A stretch of DNA of 64,000 bases from Ramazzottius varieornatus. Its lineage: Eukaryota; Tardigrada; Eutardigrada; Parachela; Ramazzottiidae. A program made the translations under genes and the position numbers. Each line of letters starts with the position of its first letter. The stretch's first letter is position 1. Of this stretch, positions 24,692 to 36,813 are shown one piece after another. Where the stretch lies: assembly GCA_001949185.1 (NCBI GenBank), contig BDGG01000015.1:1158314-1222313 (forward strand), in the 5' to 3' direction. Under the pieces are notes generated by a model. The model had not been told where the DNA came from, searched no databases, and was given only the letters and a program-made list of their open reading frames with translations.

Positions 24692-27553
24692 ATGCAGCAG
24701 GACCAGGAAGCGGATGGCCATAATCATCAGCCTTTGTCATTGAGCAACCAAACTAACGACAAGCTCCCGCATGGCTTTATTTATGGCACGGATATTATTG
24801 AGGTGAACATTGGTGGTGTTCTTTGTAAGTACTACCAAGCGTTTCTTCCAAGGCGGAGTATAGGTTAACGCCAGAACCTACCTTCACTATCATTATTTTC
24901 TCCAGATTCGACAACGTTAAGTACCTTGACAAAAGATGAGGACTCCTTGCTGGCCAGGATGTTTAGCCGGGATTCTTCCCTGCTTTTGCCAAAAGACTCC
25001 AAGGTAGTTCCGGATCAGTTGCCAACAGCGGACAGGGAGCCCTTGAAATTCACAAATGTGTTTTCTCTCACTACAGGGTCGACCTTTCATGGACCGGTAT
25101 GTCTTACTGGACGCAGATCTACATCTTACTGTAGTAGATACCTCTGAGCGAAGATATTTTGCATATCGTTATTAGGGCGTGTCTTGCTTTTTTGAATATA
25201 CATATATATTGGGTCAGTGAGCAATGTTCGTTGACGGTTTCTCTTCGTTGCAGGGATGGTGTCCTATTTCGATACATACTCGATTATCTTCGCCATGGTC
25301 GGCTGATTCTTCCCGAAAACTTTTACGAGAAGGATCGACTAAGAGCGGAAGCGGAGCATTTTAGATTACGGCGGATGATTAAAAGTTTGGATAACAGCGT
25401 CGGCATGGCGGGAGCTAGCGGAGCAGCTCGCTCACAAAATTCGCTCGCCCAGCCCGCCTATAAAAATCAATCTTCCACCAGCAACTCCATGCAGTCCCTG
25501 ACAATGAGTCCCAGCTCCGAACAGAGCCAGCAAGCCTTTATCACCATAGGTTATAGGGGGACCTTCTTCTCGGGGACCGGGCCGGCTGAAGTGAGTTTAT
25601 CCTAATAAACAGCTTCTCTAACTGCCATTTTATTGAATGATCAGACGCGTAACTCGAGTTGGGTGATTGTGGCAGACAAATGTGCTTTCCCAGAGAGCCA
25701 AGCGTTGCAACGGAGAACTTTGGAGAGCTAGTTCCTCTTTCGTCCTCGATTGCATTCAAATTTATTCGGGGTTATCAGGGACGCACTCAGTTGCCACATG
25801 GCAAATACTAAGATGCTCTTTGTCAGGAATCTTGACCAAATCAAATTTTGTACTTTCATGGTAATCCTTGGAATGATCCTCTCTAAATCTTTCTAATCAA
25901 GCTGGTCATACGGGAACTGGCATCTCAACAGTAACAATCGACCAACTGTACTGTACTGTATATACATCAGCGAATCTTTACGGCACTCTCCGCTTCATCG
26001 CTTCTACCCAGGCCTCGCCAGCGCAGCGATAACGTTTTCGCTTCCCGCTTGAGCAACAGACTGGGATTAATGGGTAAAAATATCCCATCGATTTCATGAT
26101 AGTCAAGTAAACTGCTGATATTTAAACCTCAGAGGAAAAGTTGTTTTACGAATAGTGGCAACCGATAGTCAAGCAAGGTTAATTTTCTATGCAAATAGGG
26201 CACAAAAGAGCCAACTTCCGCCTAGATACAGTACATAGTAACATAACACGGAAACGCCATTAATTTCTCCATAATAAATTCTCGCTGGCAGCGACATAAA
26301 CGAAATTCTTTTTTCAAACTTTTTCTCCCGGAAATTTGTGTCCCAGTTGTCCAGATCTGTCTTCAACTGAGATTTTAATACACTTTTATATTGCAGGGAA
26401 AGGACGTCAAGTTTCGTAAAATAACAAGGATCCTGGTCCATGGAAAGGTACGCTATCCATCGTTCAGCGATGAAGCTGACAGACCGGTTATTGTTCTTGT
26501 CAGCTGACAAGCCAGATCCTCATAAGAAAATGAGGATCCAGTTGAGCGGAGTTTTTCGTATCCTCGGGGGAGTCCATAGCATGTGATCCCTGTCAGACTA
26601 ACCAAGTTTGACTTGATGGTTGGTGCAGGTGGCAATCTGCCGAGAAATCTTCGGAGAGTCCCTGAACGAGTCACGAGATCCGGACCGAGGATCTAACGAC
26701 CGTTACTCATCGCGCTTCTTCCTCAAGCACAACTTCCTCGAGCAAGCCTTTGATCAGCTTGGCCAAGCGGGATTCCGGATGGTAGCGGGCTGCGCCAGCG
26801 GTACGTATTTCGTAAGACCGCTCTCTAAAACAGCATCAAGTGCCAGCTGCCGTGTGTAGAGATAGATCAGCCGTACGTCCACGAACCGGGATGAATGGTT
26901 TAGTGACAGGAATTAAACGACGGCGCTGGTCGAACACACTGCAGACAAACGATTGTGCCACTTGTCATTTGGAAAGGTCGTTTCAAACCTTAATGACCCC
27001 AAGACTGACTTATTGACAAGGGTCCATGAGCTGTTCCGTTCTGCGTCATAGATATCCGTGAGCTCAGTACCGAGGGACCTTTCTGCCGGTCTCTCATTAA
27101 GCTTTATCTCACGCCAGCTTCGATGGTTGTGGAAGGGTAAAGTTCAAGACCGCTGAATAAATATAGACAATAAGCAGCTGGAAGATACCTACCTGTTCTG
27201 GCCGAGCCGAACCCAATATGCATAAAAAGAACTTTTGTGTTTTTGCGCAAGAGGATATCACTGTTCAAGAGCTGCGTAATGACGTAACCAGCACGGGAAG
27301 TGAAAGGAACTTGGTCACATAGCGCACTCGACTTCCACAGCAGGACATCAGTGTATTATGTCAAGTAGTCTCATGAGCGCCGTTTTGATGCAGGTACGAA
27401 CTCCGGGTGCGAAACTCCCAAACCTGGCCTTGATAATGAGGTAACGTGGTTTTCATTTCACTGAAGAAAAGATCGACCTACCTGCATGCATGCAAACTTT
27501 TGCAGGAGAACAAATGGCAGCATTACAACGAATACGTATTCCAAAGACTATAA
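24692..27553 (+). CDS. Ktl: KCTD8/12/16-like BTB-T1 and H1 domain protein
   Basis: Vertebrate KCTD8/12/16 are cytosolic auxiliary subunits of GABA-B receptors that bind the receptor through the T1/BTB domain and G-beta-gamma through the H1 domain; insects have one such gene. Eight exons close in frame to 301 residues: 24692-24824, 24906-25003, 25077-25096, 25254-25590, 26397-26447, 26629-26800, 27394-27440, 27506-27553. The T1 domain reads IIEVNIGGVLYSTTLSTL, then DSKGRPFMDRDGVLFRYILD, then EKDRLRAEAEHFRL. A Ser/Gln linker follows, then the H1 domain: FITIGYRGTF, KFRKITRILVHGK, EIFGESLNESRDPDR, YSSRFFLKHNFLEQAFDQL and GFRMVAGCASGTNS, ending KWQHYNEYVFQRL. The order and motifs match KCTD12 throughout; the long variable C-terminal tail of the vertebrate proteins is absent. 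Exon 3 is only 20 nt and supplies the conserved MDRDG junction. Confidence 0.92.
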
Positions 27554-30500
27554 GACTGCGCGGCAGTCCGCGCGGGATACTTTACCGTGTGCTTTTGTGC
27601 TTTCACCATCGTATAGTCTGAACTTTTCAGTTATCGCCTTTCGCTCTATCTCATACGTAGCTTTGGTACCGCGTTGTTCCAAGCATAAACTACAGGTATT
27701 GTTGTTCACCCGAGCTCGCATAGCCTTCTTACAGCACATGCAACTATACTATTCCTTCGCATCCTCCACCGGGCTGGGATATTACTGTGTTCCTTGTCTG
27801 TCATCACTGCGAAAAATCGGTTTAGTAGGAGATCATCTAGACAATCTCCGCAATCTCGTTGCACAAGCTATTCCATAATGTCTTGCCCGCCCGGCGCCCA
27901 CGCCGCCCAATGGACCTTGTGGAACGCCATCTTTCGGGGTGCACCTATTAACGAGTTTGCGACTGCAGTTGTTACTTCCGCTTCTTGTCAATCAACTCAG
28001 CCATAGGCTGTTCAGCAGCTCAACAGAAATCAGGTTTCGAAATCTTGGAGTCGGAGCCTGGAGGTTGCCTTTGACCTTAAGGCTTATACCATAATTCATC
28101 AATGATAATTTTCCAGTTCTCCTTCCTCAAATTCTCACCACGGAGAAGCAATCGACTAACCAGTCTGACAAAGCCTGCACTGTTTGTATTGTATCTAACA
28201 TTATACGATTTGCTTTGATTTGTGTGCTTGGTGAAGAGGTCGAACTGGAAGCGGATCGTCGTTTGCGCGTCTGAGGAGAGGAACTCCGCTGGAAGGTAAT
28301 CCGTAATTCACTGCCATGCGGCTCATGCTCATTCTGGGAGCCATGATTCAATGTCGTGATGTTGTAACAGGAGCAAGACAGAGCGTTGTCGTAAGCTGTA
28401 ATCAAGTCGACGAAGCATGCGAGTATGAACAGTCGAGAAGCAGGCGATTGTCGACCATGGCATTTCGACTATCGACCGTTTCCGCCACGTGCGTTTTCTG
28501 TTGCTTAGTGCTGCACCGCCTCAGGTGCCTTTCCGTGAGGTCTCAAGCGACGAGCGAGCTTCATGGTATCGCTTCGGAACAACTGCTCAGTGTGACCAAG
28601 TAGTTTACTGTGTTTTTTTAGCGGTGGCATCTCGTGCGATGCCAAAAAAATTCAAGTTTTCTTCATGTGCTTAAATGAAACCATATAGGCTGATTAGAGA
28701 TCAGAGTGATGTAATGCGCATCCCTTGCCATCTCAGTTGATAGAGTTGATCCGACTGAGTTGCACGGTCTGCGCGCATTGTCTGGTGCGCAGTATGAACT
28801 CCTCCCCCTCTTGTAAATTACTTGACTAAAATTAATTTGACTTTTAAATTTTGCCATAGCGTGCATTCCTGCAGTTCTGCCTGATGGCACACAGAGTCGT
28901 TTTCTTCAACAGTGTCTTGCTTGTTGTAGGTTCATAGATCGGAGGGGAGACAGCTGGAGGCAAGTTGATACTCTGTTGGAGGCTTGGCCGTGTATGCGGA
29001 CTGCGGACTGCAGAGGGATACAAGAGTTATTTTGAGCGTAAAGTGGCAGTGACGGCAAAGGCGCCGTACAACACTCCTCCACCCACGCCAAGGACTTGCT
29101 ACATTGCAGCAAGTCCCGACTGAACCAAACCTATCCATCCCCTTCTTACAAGGCAGCGTAGCTTTATGGATTTGTGAGCGGTTAAGGGAAAAAGTGTCGT
29201 CGCCGCAGAAGGCCAAGACGTTTCAGCTCAGCTTCCGTCGTTCCCTAACATTATTATTTCGTTTTATCTCTCTCTTGCCGGCTGTAGCCTCGCATCTGTC
29301 GGGCCTGACATTCCATGAGTAGGCTAAGCATCATTACGTCAGTTAAGAAGGACTAAATTGCTTTCCACTGCAATTGTGCTGACTCGATCGGGGCGACTGC
29401 TGGACTGGCCAAGATGGGAACAAGGACGAGGATTCCCCAAGATATGGTAAGTGCCCCTTCTTATGCGATTTCTGCGTCAAAGTGAAGGTAGTAACTGATA
29501 TCGACGATAAGCGCCGCGAGACCACTTTGTTGTATAAGCAAAAAATGCTGTGTGTCATTGCAGCTTTTGTGTGATTAAGACAGAAACTTGATGGCCAGCA
29601 ATTGCCTTTCCTACATTAGAAGTCTCGTGTGCTTTAATTAGCTATTTATATTCTAGTCCTTCTCCAGGGTTTAGGGATAGAAAGAAGAAAGAAACTATGG
29701 ATATGGAAGCGAAGGGATTAATGACTTGTAATTTCACAAGTGGAATGAAGTTGTGGGGGACAAGGAGGGGAGAGGAGCAAGTAAGAAGGGAAAGGCGAAG
29801 AAGTTTGTCCTCTTTCTCTGCGGTATAATTTCAGGCGAGAGAGGCCTTTGCATGGGTGAACGCTTCATGAGGCATTATCTTTGTAGACTTTGTTGATGGT
29901 TTCAACTGCGAGCGAGACTGTGGCTTTGCTTGGCAAAGTTGCTTCACTCTTGGGTTCCGCTGCCGATATGAAGCCTGCATGGACGGCACAGACTTTAGAG
30001 ACTAGGTTGGCTGCGGCACTTGAAACGTGACCTCATCAAATGTAATGCCTCAGCTCTTTTGTCTGCTACCCTTCCCTTTACAGTTGCGACGATGGCCATC
30101 ACCTGTGAGGCACAGTCTTTCCACAACCGTCGTCTTGAAGAGGAAAGAAAGCTAGGCCAAACAACCGCTTGACATTCAATATTCACCAAGACTAACTATG
30201 GATACCAACTAGCTGTATCTAGCTGCTCTTGCATTCACAATCAGGCCCAAAGCACAAAGATGTCATGACGGTCGTCTCCAGTTTCTGCTGACCACAGGAC
30301 AAAGTTCCAAAGCATTTCTGGCTTGACATTATGATCAGAGACCCTCTTGTTCTGTCATTTCACACTCAAAACTTCTGGCGTCGATCGACTCGGAACGAAG
30401 TACATACGGGCAAAGATTTAACTTGAGTCGGTCGATTGTGCTGTAAGATTCTTTATGTACAACTTTTTTGTCCGGTCGGATCTCTCGTTTTTTGTCCATA

Positions 30501-32317
30501 TCGGCTGGTCAAAGACGGATATGCCAGATTCATGAGCTCCGCTGGTTGTAATCGTTTCAGTGAGAAAGAGCAAAGACGATGCGCTTAGGATAGCCTTTAG
30601 GCGACATTTTCTGGCGTGAAGTTGGGCGTGGAGAATCATTGGTCTGAAAAGCTCGGTAATTTATACTGTAACATGACGAGTGGTTTGCGTTTGCAGATGT
30701 TTAACACGACGGCGGTTGTGAAGGTGCCAAAGCACGAATAGCTGGGGTCGACGGCGACTTTCAACTTGTGCGTCTTTGTGGACGAAGGGCGGAAGGCGCT
30801 GTTGGTACCCGGAAGTGGCAGTGCAGAGCAGTGGGCTAGCTGTATGTATAATGCCATCTAGCTCCTCTCATGACGCAATCGGGCCTTTAGGCAGGCCCAA
30901 TGATCGATCATCGACCACAGGCCTCCCTCTTGTCCTTCTTGTAGCCTTTCTTCCCTTGGCAAGCTGCACTTAAACGTCCAAGCGAAAGATCAAGGTGACT
31001 CCTCGAAGGGAACCTCCTTCCAGCTAAGGCTCATCTGACTGTTTACAAACGTCATAATTACTCCTTTGAGGGGAAGGTGATTCTAAAGGATGGTCTTGCC
31101 TTCCTGCTGGTCTTATAGCTCATCTTGAAGGACAGCATTGAAGTGCGGCGAAGAGGATATTCCATCAGCAGCATCGATATAGAACCGACTGCCTGTTAGG
31201 CCGTTAGGAGGAAGACCATTTGCAAATGGGGGAAGAAAACAACGTTGGGGATAATGAGACTTTCGGTGGTTGTCTTTATGTCTCTCTCTTGCCAAATGTG
31301 CACTTTTGGCGTAGATCGAGAATTGTCATGTTGATGGAGGGGGAAGCCATCTTTCTAGCCAGATGCCTGCAGCGTATTGATGGAGAGGAGAAATGTAACT
31401 TGAAATAAAGGTGACGTAATGAAAGTGTAATACTCGGCTGCCGCTTCAAGTGACATTTCCACCATGCAGCCAGACCTTTTATACTCTGCACTCTGTACCG
31501 CAAAAGTAGGCATCAGTGACGGTGATAAGCCAAGCAATGTCGACCGCCGATCGATTTTCTCCCCTCTTCCTTGACCATGATGCCTAGTCGGCCTTTATTA
31601 TGCCAGACTTCGAACGAACCTTTCGAAACCGTACGCTTAGCAAAGGAAAAAGTCTACACCATAGCGCTGCTCGAAGGAGAAAGCCAGATAGAAGATGGAA
31701 GCTCGGCAAACTAACCTCGAGAAGGTCGCGCACGTTGTCAGTATTATTGGTTGAAAGCGTGCGCCGCTTGGAAAAACGATCTTATCCAGCTTGTTTGCCG
31801 AGGTCCTACATACTACTGTATAGTTGTCGTGTTGAGGGCATTGCTTGTGCCTCGGTTAGGCAAGGCCATACTGTGGCTAGGAAACTGGGCTTTTTTTATG
31901 GCTTCTTGAATCTGGAAGAACTCTGGTGGTTGTTGAGGAGTTTGCGGGAAATTACAACTTGTCAGCGGTAAAGCTCGGTGTGTAAAGTGACTTATGGAAA
32001 GACTAAGTTGCAGTGATCTGTCGTGTAATGAGGACATTATGTTTTATTTATGTCTGTGTTGATCGGCCAGCAATGTAGTAAGTAAGTAGTTGATGCGGTT
32101 AACCAGTTGCGGAGATAGATGAGATTGAGGAGAAGTTGTGTGGCAGTAGCGTGTGAGCGCCCACTTTATACCCAGTCTCTATATATAGAGCAGCATGCTG
32201 AACTTTCTGGTTCTCTCGACACCGCTAATCCCTCCGCCATGACGTCATGCTCTTATAAAAGGTGTGAAAATGCTAGTGATTATGTATTAACGATGAATCT
32301 TTTCTATTGACTTGCAG
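27554..32317. other. Long intergenic stretch without a supported gene
   Basis: Nearly 4.8 kb between the KCTD stop and the first UBL3 exon found. Open frames up to 130 codons exist (27486-27878, 28316-28603 and 31600-31971, all plus strand), but they show no recognised domain, no conserved-looking motif and no convincing splice continuation. The missing first coding exon and promoter of UBL3 must lie somewhere in the right part, or further left. Confidence 0.4.
32240..32261 (+). promoter_or_regulatory. Perfect CRE palindrome plus TATA box upstream of UBL3
   Basis: TGACGTCA at 32240-32247 is a full cAMP-response-element palindrome and TATAAAAG at 32254-32261 is a strong TATA match on the plus strand, 6 bp apart. 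Together they resemble a core promoter. A start site about 30 bp downstream would fall close to the UBL3 acceptor at 32317, leaving no room for an upstream coding exon, and no in-frame ATG lies there. So this may serve an alternative transcript, or be a chance match. Confidence 0.25.
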
Positions 32318-33064
32318 ATAAATTTAAAGCTGATTATCGTTACTGCACAAAAGACTGCCCAATTCCTCTTTGCGCCTTCCATCACTGCCGCCGAGATTGC
32401 CCAGCATGTTTACGAGGAGTGGCCAGAAGGTGAGTGCCTGCCTGCGCGATGGAACCCATCTTCCTGCAGTGTTTTCTTTGGCTGTTTGTCCAATTTAGCG
32501 CTTTTGCTTACTTTGCCTGACAGATTGGGGTCCACGAACAGTAGCCAAAGCTGAAATACTCCGCCTAATCTACCACGGAAGATTTCTACATTCAAATGTG
32601 ACGCTTGGCGGTATGTAACTCATCATTCTCAATTTCGTCCTGTCGTCCTGACAAGATCTGCTGACAAGATACTTAATGACAATATTTTCTCCGTCTTTTT
32701 GCAGCTCTCAATTTACCGCTCGGCAAAACGACTGTGATGCACTTAGTGCCCAGAGAGCATTTACCCGAACCCAACTCACAAGGTAATCCACGCAGTGTTA
32801 TTAAAGTCGCGCAGGATAACCGACAAATGTCAGGCAAAATGCGCGTCTTTGGCTGGGCTAGCAAATTTTAGAACCCCGCTAAAGTCGCGCAATGTAAGTT
32901 GGGTCGCCGAAGGCTGTGATGCGCAAATTCACTTGGACATGTGGAACCTTATTTGAATGTTTCTTTGACGATCCAATCTATATCTGTGGGTCATTGCAGA
33001 GGATCCAAAGCAGAAGAAGACTCCCAGCAGGAGATGCTGCAGTTCGTGTTGCACTATTTGCTGA
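32318..33064 (+). CDS. Ubl3: UBL3, membrane-anchored ubiquitin-fold protein (start exon not found)
   Basis: UBL3/MUB is a ubiquitin-like protein that is not processed to a diglycine but prenylated at its C-terminus and sits on membranes. Four exons join in frame (32318-32429, 32524-32610, 32705-32782, 33000-33064), giving 113 residues against 117 in human UBL3. Conserved blocks are INLKLIIVTAQKTAQFLFAP, EIAQHVYEEWPEDW, ILRLIYHGRFLHSNVTLGAL, LPLGKTTVMHLVPREHLPEP and NSQ. The C-terminus ends RRCCSSCCTIC: the last four residues CTIC form a CaaX prenylation box, preceded by three further cysteines that could be palmitoylated. The first exon begins after an acceptor with no ATG in frame, so a short upstream exon (human has about ten residues before INL) is missing from this model. 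Confidence 0.9.
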
Positions 33065-34036
33065 TTTTATTTCTTCGTTTCCTGACTGAGACCGCGCTGG
33101 TTCTAGTTCACGTTGCAGTATCCTGAAAACAAAATACCTGACACTTTTACATTCTGACGTTGTCGAAGTCTGTCAGCGCTTTGAACAGTTATGTTTATGA
33201 CGTTTTGCTGGCACCTGTCCGTTTCGGAATGGCGTCGTGATGATGAAGAAGCAAGCCAAGAGCTGACGAGGCTGTTGTGATTCAACTCAGATGTGAACTT
33301 GTTGGGTTTCTGTTTCCGTCTCATCGCCACTGGACGGAATGCTGCCGTTCTCATCTGTCACCGCGGCTGATGGTTTCAAGACCACAAGAAGCCACACTCT
33401 TTGTGTTATTCAGAAAGAATTTATTATGTACATTTGAGCTTTTACATTAAGTTTCTTCTTGGTCTGTTTTTGTTCCAGTTAATGTTTTACTCTGTTCTTC
33501 TTGCAGCTGTTGACCTTTCGGATATGGTGCTTTACTAACTTTACTTCCTTGTTCTTCATCCTCCCTCTGTGAAAACTTTTCTCGATTCCTGGTTTTACTT
33601 CCTTGGCAATGATTTCCCACAAGTACCCGCAGCCATAACTCATGAGTAACAGCAAAATATCGCGACTCTTCTACTACGCTGTGCGACGTTATGTAGTCGA
33701 CGACTACGACAGCGAGAAAGGAATTGTCTAAAGTTGACCGAAAGTTCCGTGTCCTAGTCTTCGGTTTGTCGCATAGTCGAGCCATATGTATCGTGGTTCG
33801 GGTTACAGAAGATGTGTTGTGTAAGATAACACTAGCGGCGATAGCTGGTGCACATGTGAACTTGAAGCTTTTATATGGTGTTTAATTGCATCTGGAGATA
33901 ACAAAGTCTTACCTCAGACGACAATGCCTCTTTTCCAAATTTTGACTGCACCACAGATGTTCAAGGTTAGAACTTGAGTAAAATTCTTTGCGCGCCCCTC
34001 TCAGCTATATCGATACTTCTCGAGCCACTTGACAAG
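33065..34036. other. Intergenic, UBL3 3' side and DCXR promoter side
   Basis: No supported gene. A minus-strand frame of 112 codons (33447-33785) is Lys/Gln/Glu-rich at its end and matches no family I know. I regard it as chance. Confidence 0.4.
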
Positions 34037-35291
34037 ATGGAATCATTCTTCTCGGGCAGAAGAGTGTTGGTAACAGGATCCGGCAGAGGTAAGTGCCAGT
34101 TACATCTGATCTGACAGTATTGGCATCATTGCTTTGTAGGGATTGGTCATGGACTGGTTTGCCGACTGGCGGAACTGTATGCTGAGGTCTTCGCCTTGAC
34201 GCGATCGGACAGTGGAATCGAGACGCTCCAAAGGGTACGTACCACACACTGGCTATAGTTTGCGTTGTATGTCGGACACGGATGGACTTGACAGTCTGTT
34301 TTCAGCTGCAACTGCCCAATGTTCACCCCGTTCAGTGTGACCTGGAAGACTGGGAGGCCACTCGGAAAACTGTCGAATCTATCATGCCCGTCGATCTTTT
34401 GATAAACAACGCAGGGATATTCATCGGGAAATCGTTCCTGCAGACTAAGCAGCTGTCGTTCGACCGGTAAATACGGGCAAACACATTATACTGTTTGAAA
34501 ATAGAGGCGGAATTAAGGAGGTATATTCTCTATCGGTAGTCGGACCTTACCATCTATGTCCTATCTGCGTCTTGGACCATAATGATGCTTCTTCTTGTGT
34601 AGGACGATGAGCATCAATGTTAAGGCAGTCATCAATGTTTCTCAGGTGGGTGAAAGGGACCCCGAAGTATCCGTATCCATATGTTTGATAGAGAATATTT
34701 CTTTGAGTGATGCATCAGCTGGTCGAAACTGTTTTGCAGGTTGTTGCGAAGTCGATGATTGAGCGGCAGTATCCCGGGTCGATAGTAAACGTTTCCAGCG
34801 TAGCCGCAATCAGAGCCATAGAGGATCACAGCGCATATTCCGCTTCGAAGGCGGCTCTGGATGCCATAACTCGCGTCATGGCTGTCGAACTGGGAGCTCA
34901 CAAGGTACCACTGTAGCGCTAGGACTTCCCGGTCCATGCCTACTGGTTACCACCGCTATGATCTCTTGTCATTTTCGTCCACCGCAGATACGGGTCAATG
35001 GAGTGAACCCGACTGTGATACTGACCGACATGGGACGTCAAGGCTGGAGCGACCCCGCAAAAGCCAACCCGCTTCTGGACAAAATTCCACTACACCGATT
35101 CGGAGGTATATGGTGTTTTCCAGTTAGGGCAGATACTAGTTTTATTGAACGATTCTTCTTGATTTGAAAAATTGTACGATATTGCAGAAGTGGAGGAAGT
35201 GGTCAGCTGCATACTTTTCCTGCTGTCCGATCAAGCAAAGTTCGTTTCTGGCGCGCATCTGCCCATCGATGGCGGACTTCTTACCAGATAG
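34037..35291 (+). CDS. Dcxr: L-xylulose / dicarbonyl reductase (DCXR-like short-chain dehydrogenase)
   Basis: NADPH-dependent short-chain dehydrogenase/reductase that reduces L-xylulose and reactive dicarbonyls; vertebrate DCXR is a membrane-associated tetramer in the uronate cycle. Seven exons close in frame to 245 residues (human 244): 34037-34088, 34140-34234, 34306-34466, 34603-34645, 34740-34904, 34988-35105, 35188-35291. The Rossmann glycine motif is VTGSGRGIG near residue 13. NNAG appears as LINNAG, the catalytic Ser lies in IVNVSSVAA, and the YxxxK pair is YSASK. The family-specific C-terminal half reads RVNGVNPTVILTDMG, SDPAKANPLLDKIPLHRFGE and VVSCILFLLSDQAKFVSGAH. Catalytic residues are all present, so activity is expected. 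It converges with MAF1; the two stop codons are about 600 bp apart. Confidence 0.95.
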
Positions 35292-35889
35292 AAAGCTGGG
35301 TCCTGGGCCAGACTCCAACTACGTCCACTCTCCATTCCGCTCTTTAGCATAATCGACGTCTAAGGCTGTAATCCGTCACAGAGAACTCGGACTTGACTTA
35401 TATGCGGAAGTCTGCTAGCTCCTTGCAGGACTTTGAACTTGACTGTTTTTCACCTTTGGAGAGACGTTAACAGCAAGTGGTTCGTTCCTGGCATCGATAT
35501 CGAAGACTAGAGGAGGTATTACGCGGAAAGCTGTGGATGACTTTATGATTTTGTATAGATGAGATAAAAGCAAAAGTATACCAGACAAAAGTGCCGTCAA
35601 GAGATGAGAGCAAAAGCACCACAATATCCGGCAAGATTGCTTCCATTGGACAACTGAACAAAAAGTGAAAAGTAAGATAGTCAAAAGAGCCTCGTACAGC
35701 GGGGGGGGCATAAATGGGCTAGTCTATAGGAGATCTGAGGCTATAATACACCAGAGAAGAAGAAGGACTGTGCCACAAGAGGACAGAAAGCCTGAAACTT
35801 GTAGGAGGTTGGAACTTTCTCCAGATCTAACGTGACAGTAAGAGAACAGTTGGAACAAGGGAACATGCGAGTTTAACCGGACTAGTCAT
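35292..35889. other. Convergent intergenic region (3' ends of DCXR and MAF1)
   Basis: Should hold the 3' untranslated regions of both convergent genes. A run of nine G occurs at about 35701-35709. A minus-strand frame at 35415-35711 has hydrophobic stretches but no recognised domain. Confidence 0.4.
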
Positions 35890-36813
35890 CTAAGCTGTGC
35901 TGATGGTTCTAGAGTAGTATCCGGCGTCTTCCTCCATGACGAAGCTGTCCTCGTCTTCCCAAGCCAAAGCATCTGTGCCGTTCTTGACAGCGCGACACTG
36001 GAAGAAGCAGACACGCTTCAGCGTCGGGTTGTAAAAGAGGTACCAAAATTTCCACAGGTTGTGCTCGTTGGCGTACGGGTCGTAACTGACATCTGGCGAG
36101 AAGCTACATTGACAGACAGATGGACAATAAACCCTCTTAACATAACTGATTGGTTCTTGTTTAAGGTGCTGGAGGCAAAGAGAATGGCAGCAGGTACCTG
36201 TAGACTGTGCAGTCGCGTAAGGTGATCTGCTCGTCGATGGCTTTCCATACAAAGGGCCGCAGCTTCTCGTATTCCGCTCCCAGAACGGTGGTAAAGTTGG
36301 TGTTGATGCGATCCATCACCCACTGAAAAGTCAAAAGGGGGGAACAAAAACAGCGGTTAATCAGAGCTGGAGTGAGCCTATCGGAGAGAGGAGCTGTACC
36401 TCGACGCTGGGTTCACGGCTGAACATCTGACTACGGACGTCGGAGAAGTCGGCGTCCATGCCGTAGGAGGCGTTCAGCGTGGCCACCAAATACCAGAAGG
36501 TCTTCTTGTTGATGGTGTCACATAGAGGCGAGTTGGCCTCGCACTGACTACCGTTCCCTCCCACACTGTGACGAGGGCTGGTGCTGGTGCTGCTGTGGAG
36601 AGCCAGGCTGTCAGGGGGACCCAGGTATTCTTTGGCCTTGTTGGGAGTGGAGCTGGCCGAGGTGGAGACAAAAGACTTGTAGGCTTTCCGTTCGTCGCTG
36701 GTCCCTGTCTTGCACGAATACATCTCCAGCCGCGCCTCCAGCCGATACTCATTCTCCATGGCGGCCAGATCGCTGGTGATCGTCTCGAAGATTCTATTCT
36801 CCATCAGCTTCAT
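35890..36813 (-). CDS. Maf1: MAF1, repressor of RNA polymerase III
   Basis: MAF1 binds Pol III and Brf1 and shuts down tRNA and 5S synthesis when TOR signalling falls; it shuttles between nucleus and cytoplasm under phosphorylation control. Three exons close in frame to 250 residues (human 256): 36813-36400, 36322-36198, 36103-35890. The start was set at the Met of MKLMENRIFE, which matches the family N-terminus (human MKLLENSSFE); the frame is open further upstream but less conserved. Conserved blocks: LEARLEMYSCK near residue 25, KKTFWYLVATLNASYG and DFSDVRSQMFSREPS in the middle, then EQITLRDCTVYSFSPDVSYD and LWKFWYLFYNPTLKRVCFFQ. The Ser/Thr-rich segment between residues about 40 and 90 corresponds to the phosphorylated mobile linker. 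A short acidic tail ends the protein. Confidence 0.95.

Noticed and set aside
25003-25098. Read-through of the KCTD exon from 24906 to about 25098
   Set aside because: It gives a non-conserved insert and the wrong phase at 25254; splitting it by an intron at 25004-25076 restores the family motif exactly.
33447-33785. 112-codon minus-strand frame between UBL3 and DCXR
   Set aside because: No recognisable domain, low-complexity Lys/Gln/Glu end, no splice partners; length is within chance for this base composition.
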